Source of the DNA: Candidatus Roizmanbacteria bacterium
GTDB taxonomy: Bacteria; Patescibacteriota; Microgenomatia; UBA1406; GWC2-37-13
Reading direction: 5' to 3'
DNA: 9,649 bases
Assembly: GCA_026395475.1 (NCBI GenBank)
Contig: JAPLYQ010000105.1
Span: 1-9,649, forward strand
Shown: in pieces, positions 1 to 6,994 of the stretch
Layout: every line of letters starts with the position of its first letter
How positions within the stretch are numbered: position 1 is the first letter of the stretch
Position numbers and translations under genes: made by a program
Notes under the pieces: generated by a model
Databases searched by the model: none
What the model was told of the DNA's origin: nothing
What the model saw: only the letters and a program-made list of their open reading frames with translations

Positions 1-1161
1 GCAATTGGTTTGGCAGTCCTTTTAGGTGTTATTTCATTTGGGAGCACCTATGGGATCATGCAAATGATGCAGAACTCGAAACAAACAACTGTTACAAAAA
101 AAACAACAACTCCAACTGAAGAGGAATCAACTGAACCAAAAACAGAAGAATGTCCTATTAATGGACAAATGATGACAATAGCACAAAAAAATAAATGGGT
201 AACTCGTAGACCTCTGGGAGTTGCGATTGAAAATCACGTGGAGGCCCGTCCTCAATCTGGAATTTCCTCAGCAGATGTTGTGTATGAAGCAGTTGCAGAA
301 GGAGGCATTACTCGATTTTTAGCACTATTCTATTGTCAGGATGCACCTCTTATTGGACCAGTTCGTTCTGCCCGAGTTCACTTCATGAAAATGCTTAGAG
401 AATATGGAGAATATCCATTATACGGCCATGTAGGAGGGGCAAATTGTGACGCGGAAACTGGCTCTGGGTGCGCAAATGGGGCAAAAGCAGACGCACTTGG
501 AATTATTCGTAAATTAGGATGGAATTCATATAATGATATGGATCAATTTGCGGTTCCATTTCCTTATTATTGGAGAGATTACGAAAGACTTCCAAATGTC
601 GCAACAGAACACACAGTATATTCCTCCACTGCAAAGTTATGGGATTATGCAAAGACCAATCGAAAATTAACAAATGTTGACGAAGAGGGAGTTGCATGGG
701 ATAAAACATTTGAATCATGGAAATTTGCAGACGATGCAAAGACTGCAGATCGTGGAACAACTAACAAAATACAGCTAGGATTTTGGAATTCGTTTGCAAG
801 TGATTTTTCCGTTGTGTGGAATTACAACAGTGCAAAAAATACCTATCTTCGAGTTAATGGAGGGAAACCACATTTAGATAAAAATACTGGCAAACAGCTT
901 GACGCAAAAAACGTCATTGTTGTATTTGCAAAAGAAAGTCCAGCAAATGATGGTTATGATGGAGGACATATCTTATATACATTAGAAGGCGAGGGAGATG
1001 CACTTGTATTTCAAAATGGAACCGCAATAAAAGCGACATGGAAAAAAGCAGATCCTGAGAGTCGCATGAAATGGTATGATGAGAAAGATAAGGAGATATC
1101 AATAGTGCGAGGGAAGGTATTTGTTGAAATATTACCTATCGGAAATACGGTTACTTATTAA
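1..1161 (+). CDS. DUF3048 (YerB-like) membrane-anchored protein, 5' end cut by window
   Basis: The reading frame is open to base 1 (Ala-Ile-Gly precede the TTG at 10), and a hydrophobic segment is already under way there, so the true start lies upstream and this is a partial gene. The visible part begins with the end of a signal-anchor helix. A Thr/Lys/Glu-rich linker (about bases 85-160) follows, then a large extracytoplasmic region. Family motifs are clear: RPLGVAIENHVEARPQSG, then a Val-Tyr-Glu-Ala...Glu-Gly-Gly-Ile-Thr-Arg block, then IGPVRSARVHF, and a His-Val-Gly-Gly motif. The C-terminal DUF3048 half is also present, ending in a Trp-Tyr-Asp...Arg-Gly-Lys...Val-Glu-Ile-Leu-Pro stretch. 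The Bacillus subtilis relative YerB is a lipoprotein of unknown biochemical function, so none is assigned here. It is the first visible gene of a plus-strand run and ends 14 bases before the next start. Family assignment is firm; function is unknown. Confidence 0.9.
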   Translation, partial: AIGLAVLLGVISFGSTYGIMQMMQNSKQTTVTKKTTTPTEEESTEPKTEECPINGQMMTIAQKNKWVTRRPLGVAIENHVEARPQSGISSADVVYEAVAEGGITRFLALFYCQDAPLIGPVRSARVHFMKMLREYGEYPLYGHVGGANCDAETGSGCANGAKADALGIIRKLGWNSYNDMDQFAVPFPYYWRDYERLPNVATEHTVYSSTAKLWDYAKTNRKLTNVDEEGVAWDKTFESWKFADDAKTADRGTTNKIQLGFWNSFASDFSVVWNYNSAKNTYLRVNGGKPHLDKNTGKQLDAKNVIVVFAKESPANDGYDGGHILYTLEGEGDALVFQNGTAIKATWKKADPESRMKWYDEKDKEISIVRGKVFVEILPIGNTVTY

Positions 1162-1175
1162 CGTTTGTTAAGCAT

Positions 1176-1751
1176 ATGTTATCGGCAGTTATTCCCTCAA
1201 AGACGAGAAGAAAAATTCTTGAGTTATTTTTTACTCATCATACGGATTTGTACTATCTGAGAAACATAGTACGAGCGGTGGACGAAGAAGTAAATGCAGT
1301 AAAGCGAGAATTGGATATTCTTGAAAAAGCTAAAATTCTATTTAAAGAAAAAAGACTTAATAAGTCATTTTATACGCTCAATAAGTCCTATATATTTTAT
1401 GAAGAATTTTTGCGCATCTTCGCAAAAATGAGTCCTTTTCCTCGGGCGGTCCATGAAAATGCTCCTCGACTTGGCAAGATTAAATTTGCATCTCTTTCTA
1501 TTAAATTTATAAAACAACAACCGATAAAAAAAGATGAAGTATACTTTCTTCTCGTAGGGATGATTATTATCCCCGAGATTGAAGCCTTTATAAAAAAAAT
1601 GGAAGAAACAAGCGGAAGACAAATTGACTATACGGTAATGACTGATGAAGAATTTGTATTCCGTAAGCGAAACAACGATCCTTTCTTATGGCGTTTTTTA
1701 CGTACACCAAAAATTATGATTTGCGGTTCTGAAGAAGAACTCATGAAATAA
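1176..1751 (+). CDS. Winged-helix protein with degenerate nucleotidyltransferase-like domain
   Basis: This 191-residue protein appears to have two parts. Residues 1-70 look like a winged-helix DNA-binding domain: SKTRRKILELFF, then a helix-turn-helix with EVNAVKRELDILEKAKIL, then a wing rich in Lys/Arg. Residues 95-191 resemble the back half of a minimal nucleotidyltransferase (MNT) fold, with a YFLLVG strand, a Glu/Lys helix, the IDYTVMTDEEF strand-turn and a DPFLWRFL...PKIMICG ending. The catalytic Gly-Ser and Asp-x-Asp residues of active nucleotidyltransferases are absent; LGKIKFASLSIKF stands where the active-site loop would be. From memory, similar wHTH plus dead-MNT proteins are common in Patescibacteria. 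It is probably a DNA-binding or toxin-antitoxin-derived regulator without transferase activity, but its target is unknown. The ATG at 1176 has no clear Shine-Dalgarno. The stop lies 3 bases before secD, so the two are almost certainly co-transcribed. Confidence 0.75.
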   Translation: MLSAVIPSKTRRKILELFFTHHTDLYYLRNIVRAVDEEVNAVKRELDILEKAKILFKEKRLNKSFYTLNKSYIFYEEFLRIFAKMSPFPRAVHENAPRLGKIKFASLSIKFIKQQPIKKDEVYFLLVGMIIIPEIEAFIKKMEETSGRQIDYTVMTDEEFVFRKRNNDPFLWRFLRTPKIMICGSEEELMK

Positions 1752-1754
1752 CAT

Positions 1755-3095
1755 ATGAATACCCGTCGATTTATCTATATTGTACTTTTAGTGCTTCTTG
1801 TTGGTATGTGTTTGCCAGAAAATGTCCCTGTTAAATTTAATGTAAATAAATCAAAAGTAAATTTTGTCATCAATCCTCTCTCTATAAATACATCCATACT
1901 CGGTGTACAAATAAAAAAAGAGTTTAAAACAAAACTTGGACTTGATCTCAAAGGTGGAAGTCACTTAGTATTCAAAGTAGACACAAAAAATATTAAACCG
2001 GAAGATGTAAAAGATGCTCTCGCATCCGCTAGAGACATTATTGAAAAGCGAGTAAATTATTTTGGTGTATCAGAACCATTAGTACAAAATATAAAATCAG
2101 GGAGCGAACAGAGAATTTCTGTCGATCTTCCAGGAATTGAAAATGTATCGCAAGCTGTGGCACTGATTGGACAAACCGCACAACTTCGATTTATTGAGGA
2201 AGGGCCTCTTGATCCAAAAATAGCGACAACCGCTTCTCTTTTGGAGAGACTTAATAAAGATACTGGAATGAATGGAAAGCATATTAAAAAATCGACAGTG
2301 GTGTTCGATCCTGAAACAGGAAAGCCACAAGTATCACTTGCATTTACAGCTGAGGGATCAAAACTTTTTGAAGAGATCACAGGTCGAAATATTGGTAAAC
2401 CTGTTGGTATCTTTTTAGACTATATGCCGATTTCTGCTCCAACTGTTCAACAGAAAATAGTTGATGGAAATGCTGTTATCTCTGGATCTTTTACAACTGA
2501 TGAGGCAAAAAAGTTGGCAATCGCTATTAATTCGGGCGCACTCCCACTTCCAATTCAACTTATTGAACAGAGGAATATTGGTCCAAGCCTTGGCGCTGAT
2601 GATGTACAAAAAAGTGTTATTGCTGGAGGTATAGGACTCTTTATGGTCTGTTTCTTTATGATAGGATACTATGGAAAATTGGGGGTTATTGCAACCGGCG
2701 CGCTAGCTCTTTACGGAATGCTTTCATTTGCTATGTTCCGAGCAATCCCAATTGTTCTGACACTTCCTGGAATTGCAGGATTTATATTGTCTATTGGCAT
2801 GGCCGTTGACTCAAACATCCTTATTTTTGAACGAATTAAAGAAGAACAGAGAAAAGGAAAAGATTTCAAGACTTCAATTCGCCTTGGATTTGGAAGAGCA
2901 CTTGATGCAATTAAAGACGCCAATATAACAACAATGTTAGTTGCATTTATTTTATTCAACCCTTTGAATTGGGAATTCTTGCCACAGTTTGGCATGGTAA
3001 GAGGATTTGCTCTTACCCTTGGAATTGGAGTAGCGACAAGTTTGTTTACAGGAGTTGTTATTACAAAAAGATTAATACAAACATTTTATAAGTAA
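1755..3095 (+). CDS. secD: Protein translocase subunit SecD
   Basis: SecD is an inner-membrane subunit of the Sec translocon that, with SecF, uses the proton motive force to pull secreted proteins outward after SecA-driven insertion. The 446-residue protein has an N-terminal membrane helix (about residues 6-20). Next comes the periplasmic P1 region, opened by the conserved LGLDLKGG motif at 61-68 and containing PGIENVSQA. A SAPTVQQKIVDGNAVISG segment and LGADDVQKSV lead into five C-terminal membrane helices (about 285-440). The GMAVDSNILIFERIKEE motif holds Asp352, matching the Asp essential for proton coupling in Escherichia coli (Asp519). It is well below the E. coli length (615 residues), having a smaller periplasmic domain, as in many other bacteria. 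The ATG at 1755 follows the previous stop by 3 bases, and secF begins 6 bases after the stop, so this is operonic. No yajC is in the window. Confidence 0.97.
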   Translation: MNTRRFIYIVLLVLLVGMCLPENVPVKFNVNKSKVNFVINPLSINTSILGVQIKKEFKTKLGLDLKGGSHLVFKVDTKNIKPEDVKDALASARDIIEKRVNYFGVSEPLVQNIKSGSEQRISVDLPGIENVSQAVALIGQTAQLRFIEEGPLDPKIATTASLLERLNKDTGMNGKHIKKSTVVFDPETGKPQVSLAFTAEGSKLFEEITGRNIGKPVGIFLDYMPISAPTVQQKIVDGNAVISGSFTTDEAKKLAIAINSGALPLPIQLIEQRNIGPSLGADDVQKSVIAGGIGLFMVCFFMIGYYGKLGVIATGALALYGMLSFAMFRAIPIVLTLPGIAGFILSIGMAVDSNILIFERIKEEQRKGKDFKTSIRLGFGRALDAIKDANITTMLVAFILFNPLNWEFLPQFGMVRGFALTLGIGVATSLFTGVVITKRLIQTFYK

Positions 3096-3101
3096 CTTCC
3101 T

Positions 3102-3968
3102 ATGATCCGATTTCATAAATATATATGGCTTTATATAACAATATCTTTAATTGTTATTGGTTCAGGAATGTTTTCACTCTTTCGGTTCGGATATAGATAC
3201 TCTATAGATTTCACTGGAGGGTCAACAATGAGTTACAAGCTTAAAAAACCTGTGGAAACGAAAGCCGTTGAGAAGATTCTTACGTCCATGAAATTGAAAG
3301 TTGTTCATTTAAGTACTCAGGGAACCATTCTTAATATTCAAACAAATGCACTTACCGATGATCAAGAAAAAAAAATCCAAGATGGAGTAAAAAAAATTAA
3401 TTCAAATGAAGTGCAGACACTTCGTTATGAAACCGTAGGTCCAACACTTGGAAAAGAGACAGGACAAAAGACAGTCATTGCCGCCCTTCTTGCAATATGT
3501 GGAATTCTTATCTACATGAGCTTTTCATTTAAGGGATTTAACTTTGCGCTTGCTGCGGTCCTTGCAATGGCTCATGACTTTTTTGTACTACTTGGCACCT
3601 ATTCTCTTCTTTCCTATTTTTTTGGTGCAGAATTTGACCTCATGTTTGTTACCGCACTCCTAACTACTATGTCATTTTCCGTACACGACACAATAGTTAT
3701 TTTTGACAAAATACGTGAGTATTTAAAATCATCAAAAAGCAATGTTTCAATTGAAGAACTTTCGGACAAGGCAGTGTCAGAGACAATGGTTCGATCTATC
3801 AATAATTCACTTACCATATTTTTTATGCTTTCCGCACTTCTTCTTATGGGAGGAGGAACGATTCGCTTTTTTATCGCAGCATTATGGATAGGGACAGTGA
3901 CGGGAGCATATTCATCTCCATTTGTTGCAACGCCATTGTTGATTTTGCTTGAAAAAAGAAAAAAATAA
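3102..3968 (+). CDS. secF: Protein translocase subunit SecF
   Basis: SecF is the partner of SecD in the proton-driven SecDF complex of the cytoplasmic membrane. The 288-residue protein has an N-terminal helix (about 8-27). The family signature Ile-Asp-Phe-Thr-Gly-Gly follows (Asp36-Gly40), then a small periplasmic domain. VGPTLGKETGQK then leads into five C-terminal membrane helices. The diagnostic SFSVHDTIVIFDKIREY motif includes Asp196, the counterpart of the Asp in the usual YS(I/L)NDTVVVFDRIRE signature. An Arg-Ser-Ile-Asn-Asn-Ser-Leu-Thr block and a Met-Gly-Gly-Gly turn precede the last helices, as in other SecF proteins, and the tail is short and basic. The A9 (3367-3375) and A8 (3389-3396) runs leave the frame intact. 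The ATG at 3102 is the only sensible start, being directly upstream of the helix. The stop shares TAATG with the next gene. Confidence 0.97.
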   Translation: MIRFHKYIWLYITISLIVIGSGMFSLFRFGYRYSIDFTGGSTMSYKLKKPVETKAVEKILTSMKLKVVHLSTQGTILNIQTNALTDDQEKKIQDGVKKINSNEVQTLRYETVGPTLGKETGQKTVIAALLAICGILIYMSFSFKGFNFALAAVLAMAHDFFVLLGTYSLLSYFFGAEFDLMFVTALLTTMSFSVHDTIVIFDKIREYLKSSKSNVSIEELSDKAVSETMVRSINNSLTIFFMLSALLLMGGGTIRFFIAALWIGTVTGAYSSPFVATPLLILLEKRKK

Positions 3969-4954
3969 TGAAGCATTCGCATTATTATCAAGTAAAAGCT
4001 CAAACACATTTTGAGTTAGGAAATAAGTTGGCCATATTATTTAAATCTTCTTCACTTAAGACTTATTCTTCGATGATCCAAAAAATCGCGCCTCGGAAGT
4101 CTACTTTTATTGAAGCTCATAAATACCTTGAATTATCTGAAATGCATTTTCCTCACTATATCGAAGAATTAAGAGGGTACGCACATGGACTTGAAGTGGA
4201 TTTTGATAGTTTTTGGCTTACATTTTTATTTGAAGAACTCAATACATACCCAGAGAAATGTACTTCATGTTTTTCTGCTGATGGCAAGATAATTGGTCAC
4301 AATGAAGATTTCCCCCTTTTTTTTGAGGATACGATTTCTATTCTAGAGAAAACAATTGGGGGGATAACAATATTTGAGCTTTTTTATATCAATAGTTTAG
4401 GAGGATCTGCTTGTGGAATTAATTCACATGGATTTGTACAAACTATTAACACACTCAATCACACAGATCAGCAGATTGGTGTTCCAAGAAACATAATTGC
4501 ACGTTGGTTATCTGAAACCAAAAATCCAGAAAATGAATATGAAAAACTGAAAAAAATAAAAAGAAGTATGGGATATAGTCATACATTTTGTAATCTCCAA
4601 GGGGATGTTGCAAATATAGAATCTTCCGGGACTGAGTCATTATTTACAAAACCATCGCTTCCATTTGTGCACACAAATCATTATTTAACTCCACTTGTAA
4701 AGTATGAAGCTGAAACAATAGACGGGAATAGCAAAGATCGCTTTATGGAGGCGACAATAGGTATTGGGTCTGTAAAAACCGCTGAGGACATGATGAAATT
4801 ACTTGAACACATTTCAGAATTACCTTCTAACAAAAATAGAGAAAGTAACACTATTGCACGAATGGTTTTCGATTTAAAAAAGAAATCGATTTGGTGCTGG
4901 CTTGCACGAGAACGAGCAAAAAAATGGATTGAGTATCCACTTCAATTTATATGA
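3968..4954 (+). CDS. C45-type Ntn hydrolase / acyltransferase-like protein
   Basis: This 328-residue protein matches the C45 / linear-amide C-N hydrolase group (acyl-CoA:6-aminopenicillanate acyltransferase-like, Ntn fold). An N-terminal helical part (residues 1-97) contains YIEELRGYAHGLEVDFDSF, the usual pre-nucleophile region. Cys98 in EKCTSCFSADGKIIGHNEDF is the expected nucleophile, exposed by self-cleavage. The penicillin enzyme cuts at Gly102-Cys103, so the propeptide length fits. A Gly-Gly-Ser-Ala-Cys-Gly-Ile-Asn turn and an HTNHY motif (His235-Tyr239) also match the family. Lys97, rather than Gly, precedes the putative nucleophile, so efficient self-processing is uncertain. No signal peptide is seen, suggesting a cytoplasmic enzyme. 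The substrate is unknown; family members cleave or transfer acyl groups on amides. It overlaps secF by one base (TAATG) and the next gene by four (ATGA), so it is translationally coupled within the sec operon. Confidence 0.8.
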   Translation: MKHSHYYQVKAQTHFELGNKLAILFKSSSLKTYSSMIQKIAPRKSTFIEAHKYLELSEMHFPHYIEELRGYAHGLEVDFDSFWLTFLFEELNTYPEKCTSCFSADGKIIGHNEDFPLFFEDTISILEKTIGGITIFELFYINSLGGSACGINSHGFVQTINTLNHTDQQIGVPRNIIARWLSETKNPENEYEKLKKIKRSMGYSHTFCNLQGDVANIESSGTESLFTKPSLPFVHTNHYLTPLVKYEAETIDGNSKDRFMEATIGIGSVKTAEDMMKLLEHISELPSNKNRESNTIARMVFDLKKKSIWCWLARERAKKWIEYPLQFI

Positions 4955-5562
4955 AAATTAACACTTATACATTAGGGGAGTTGCAGGCAAATTGTTATCT
5001 TCTTGAACATGAAGGAGAAGCACTTATCATAGATCCTGCTGATGATTCAAGCTTCCTCCTGGAAGAGGTTCTCCGAAGGAATCTAAAGTTGGTTGCACTC
5101 CTTGGTACACATGGTCATTTTGACCACGTAATGGCAGTAGGGGAGATTCAAATGAGCTTTAACGTCCCTTTCTATATCCACAAGAAAGATCAGTTCCTCA
5201 TCGATCGACTAGAAAACACTGCAGAACATTTTTTAGGACATAAACAAATCATCATTCCTCCCAAGTTGATTGAACATATTCAGTCGGGTGAATTTCAAAT
5301 TTCAAATTTCAAATTTAATATTCTCCATACTCCTGGCCATACTCCGGGCGGTCTCTCTTTTTATTTTCCTGAAGAAAAAGAGGTATTTACTGGCGACACA
5401 TTATTTGCTGGGGCAATTGGGAGGACAGATCTTTCATACAGTAACAAAAAAGATTTGTGGAGTTCGCTTAAATTACTACTTGCTCTACCAGAAGAAACGA
5501 CGATTAATGCAGGACACGGGGAGTCTTCTTATATTGGCCAAGAAAAAGCCATTCTCGGATAA
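4951..5562 (+). CDS. Metallo-beta-lactamase-fold hydrolase, glyoxalase II-like
   Basis: This is a 203-residue single-domain MBL-fold hydrolase of the small YcbL/glyoxalase II-like type, likely cytoplasmic and binding two metal ions. Ligands are all visible: THGHFDH (His54, His56, Asp58, His59), TPGHTPGG (His130), FTGDTLF (Asp149) and AGHGE (His189). The LGELQANCYLL start and GRTDL after the Asp149 motif are typical of the group, which hydrolyses thioesters such as S-lactoylglutathione analogues. The physiological substrate cannot be read from sequence. The C-terminal helical domain of true glyoxalase II is missing, and the protein stops soon after His189, without the Glu-Lys...Asn-Pro-Phe tail many relatives carry. 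Residues 115-122 (FQISNFKF) are encoded by a heptamer tandem repeat. The start overlaps the C45 gene by four bases (ATGA). The stop directly abuts the stop of the opposing cca gene. Confidence 0.92.
   Translation: MKINTYTLGELQANCYLLEHEGEALIIDPADDSSFLLEEVLRRNLKLVALLGTHGHFDHVMAVGEIQMSFNVPFYIHKKDQFLIDRLENTAEHFLGHKQIIIPPKLIEHIQSGEFQISNFKFNILHTPGHTPGGLSFYFPEEKEVFTGDTLFAGAIGRTDLSYSNKKDLWSSLKLLLALPEETTINAGHGESSYIGQEKAILG
5291..5316 (+). repeat. AATTTCA heptamer tandem repeat inside the MBL gene
   Basis: Three perfect copies of AATTTCA (5291-5297, 5298-5304, 5305-5311) are followed by a partial fourth, AATTT (5312-5316). Three units equal 21 bases, so the frame is kept and the repeat encodes FQISNFKF just before the TPGHTPGG motif. 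Similar Ile-Ser-Asn-Phe/Leu-Lys-Phe peptides from AT-rich heptamer repeats are, to my recollection, frequent in Patescibacteria genomes; that part is not verifiable here. Confidence 0.8.
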
Positions 5563-6885
5563 TTATTTTTTAAGAGCCTCAAGGAGGACTTCTTTTTCAT
5601 TTTTTAATTCGCCGTTTATGACTTTTTCAAAAAGTGCATCTAATATATCTCCGACTTCTCTACTTGGTTTGATATTTCGCACCTTCATTACATCCAGTCC
5701 ATCAACCTTCAGGTCCTTTACTGTGAATGGCTCTTTTTGTACTTCGATGATTCTTTTTTTGAACAAATCAAACCTCCATGAAGTAGGGGTTGAACCAGAA
5801 CCAACACGGTCAGCAGTGCGAAGATCTAGCATGTCTTGTATATATTCTTTTCCCACATCCCGAATAAATCTTCGAACAGCTTTATCTGTTTGATCTTCTT
5901 GGACTGTAAATTGGTGAAATTCAATAAGTCGTACAAACTTTGTTTTTTGTTCGTTTGACAATCGAAGTCTGTCTGCAATTTTTTTTGCTTGAATAGTGCC
6001 GACAACTTCATGATTATAAAAAGTGATAAGTTCTGATTCTTCGTCTTTATGAAATGTTCCCACCTTTCCAATATCATGAAGAAGCGATGCGAGGCGAGTA
6101 ATTGGGTCAGAAGATGGGCAATTTTTGAGGGCCATTACTAAATGTGTCCCCACGTCATACACATGATGGCGTTTTGGGCTTTTCTGTGGAATCGCAAAGC
6201 ATGCATCCAACTCAGGAAGAATATATTTTAATATACCAGTACTTTTGAGAAAAAGAATGCCTTCAGCAGGATTATCACTACTTACTATTTTAAGCAACTC
6301 ATCACGAATACGTTCCCATGAAATTTTAGTAATAAGTTCGGCATTTCTTGTCATCGCATTCCTTGTTTCATCATCAATCAAAAACCCGAGTTGAGAAGCA
6401 AAACGAATCCCTCGCATGAGGCGAAGCGCATCCTCTTGAAATCGCACATCAGGGTTCCCTACCGCAACAATCTTTCTTTCTTCAATGTGTTTTTTTCCAT
6501 TAAATATATCGGTAACCACTTTTCCATCAAATGCCATTGCATTGATTGTAAAGTCTCGTCGTGCCAGATCTTCAGCAAGTGTTTTTGCCCACTCAATTTG
6601 TTCCGGATGTCTGTTATCGGTGTAGTTTGATTCTTTGCGGAAAGGAGTGATTTCAAAAAGCATATCTGCATTTTTTACAGTCACCGTTCCATAGGTATTG
6701 TGGTAAAAATTATCGGGAAACAGTTTTTGAATCTGCTCTGGAGTAGCATTTGTAGTGAAATCCCAGTTAGTAACACCTTTATTGAGAAATAGATTACGTA
6801 CCGCTCCTCCAACTATATACACCTCATATCCGTTTTCACGGATAGTATTCATAAACTCTGTAACAACTGGTGGGAGCGTAATCAT
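5563..6885 (-). CDS. cca: CCA tRNA nucleotidyltransferase with HD domain
   Basis: This class II CCA-adding enzyme / poly(A) polymerase family protein (440 residues) adds or repairs the 3' CCA end of tRNAs in the cytoplasm. The head domain holds VGGAVRN (25-31), the DxD-like NWDFTTNATPEQ (40-51), motif B ARRDFTINAMA (Arg109-Asp111) and the nucleotide-selecting EDALR (151-155) within a VRFQEDALRLMRGIRFA block. The neck follows with SWERIRDELLKI. An HD phosphohydrolase domain is present (His248 and LLHDIGK with His270-Asp271), as in many bacterial CCA enzymes with 2',3'-phosphodiesterase activity. A C-terminal body (about 380-440) includes KVDGLDVMK. The first metal-binding Asp of DxD is Asn40, and the usual GGxVRD ends in Asn31, so the active site is altered. 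The stop is adjacent to the stop of the convergent MBL gene. The ATG at 6885 sits 6 bases after a TATAAT box, which suggests a leaderless mRNA and supports this start. Confidence 0.93.
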   Translation of the reverse strand: MITLPPVVTEFMNTIRENGYEVYIVGGAVRNLFLNKGVTNWDFTTNATPEQIQKLFPDNFYHNTYGTVTVKNADMLFEITPFRKESNYTDNRHPEQIEWAKTLAEDLARRDFTINAMAFDGKVVTDIFNGKKHIEERKIVAVGNPDVRFQEDALRLMRGIRFASQLGFLIDDETRNAMTRNAELITKISWERIRDELLKIVSSDNPAEGILFLKSTGILKYILPELDACFAIPQKSPKRHHVYDVGTHLVMALKNCPSSDPITRLASLLHDIGKVGTFHKDEESELITFYNHEVVGTIQAKKIADRLRLSNEQKTKFVRLIEFHQFTVQEDQTDKAVRRFIRDVGKEYIQDMLDLRTADRVGSGSTPTSWRFDLFKKRIIEVQKEPFTVKDLKVDGLDVMKVRNIKPSREVGDILDALFEKVINGELKNEKEVLLEALKK

Positions 6886-6891
6886 TATTCA

Positions 6892-6897
6892 ATTATA
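6892..6897 (-). promoter_or_regulatory. -10 box (TATAAT) of cca, leaderless arrangement
   Basis: On the minus strand a perfect TATAAT is followed by 6 bases (TGAATA) and then the cca ATG. Transcription normally starts about 6-7 bases after a -10 box, so the mRNA would begin at or next to the start codon. No convincing -35 is seen at the expected distance (CGCTCA), where the dispersed repeat lies, and there is no TGn extension. The box is clear; promoter activity is inferred. Confidence 0.6.
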
Positions 6898-6907
6898 CCT
6901 TACATTC

Positions 6908-6982
6908 GTTATCCTGAGCGTAAGCGAAGGATCTATCGACATAATAAGATTCTTCGTATGTAGTTGAGCCACTCAGAATGAC
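6908..6982. repeat. Dispersed imperfect inverted repeat (TCATTCTGAG...CGAAGAATCT class)
   Basis: This lies between the end of nfo and the start of cca. The outer arms are GTTATCCTGAG (6908-6918) and CTCAGAATGAC (6972-6982), pairing at 9 of 11 positions. The inner arms are CGAAGGATCT (6925-6934) and AGATTCTTCG (6947-6956), pairing at 9 of 10, around a 12-base loop. The internal loop is asymmetric (6 versus 15 bases). The core is the familiar interspersed sequence whose chance translation reads ILSVSEGS. It is not followed by a T-run on either strand, so it is not a standard intrinsic terminator, although it could form an RNA hairpin after nfo. Confidence 0.75.
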
Positions 6983-6994
6983 AAACAAGTAATA

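Noticed and set aside
10..12. TTG at 10 as the start of the DUF3048 gene
   Set aside because: The frame is open upstream to the window edge and the hydrophobic helix is already in progress, so the real start is outside the window.
3367..3396. A9 and A8 runs in secF as possible slippage or frameshift sites
   Set aside because: The frame is intact across both runs and encodes normal SecF sequence on either side; Lys codons in an AT-rich genome explain them.
5535..5571. Possible intrinsic terminator at the MBL/cca junction (TGGC...GCCA followed by T6)
   Set aside because: The stem is only 4 base pairs with a 9-base loop, and the T-run begins about 14 bases later, too far for an intrinsic terminator.
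5270..5893. A 207-codon plus-strand open frame spanning the MBL/cca junction
   Set aside because: It overlaps two confidently identified genes (MBL and cca) and its translation is low-complexity Ser/Phe/Leu-rich sequence without any family motif.
6755..6967. Plus-strand open frame opposite the cca start, reading ILSVSEGS
   Set aside because: It is antisense to cca, and its only recognisable peptide comes from translating the dispersed repeat, a common source of false genes.
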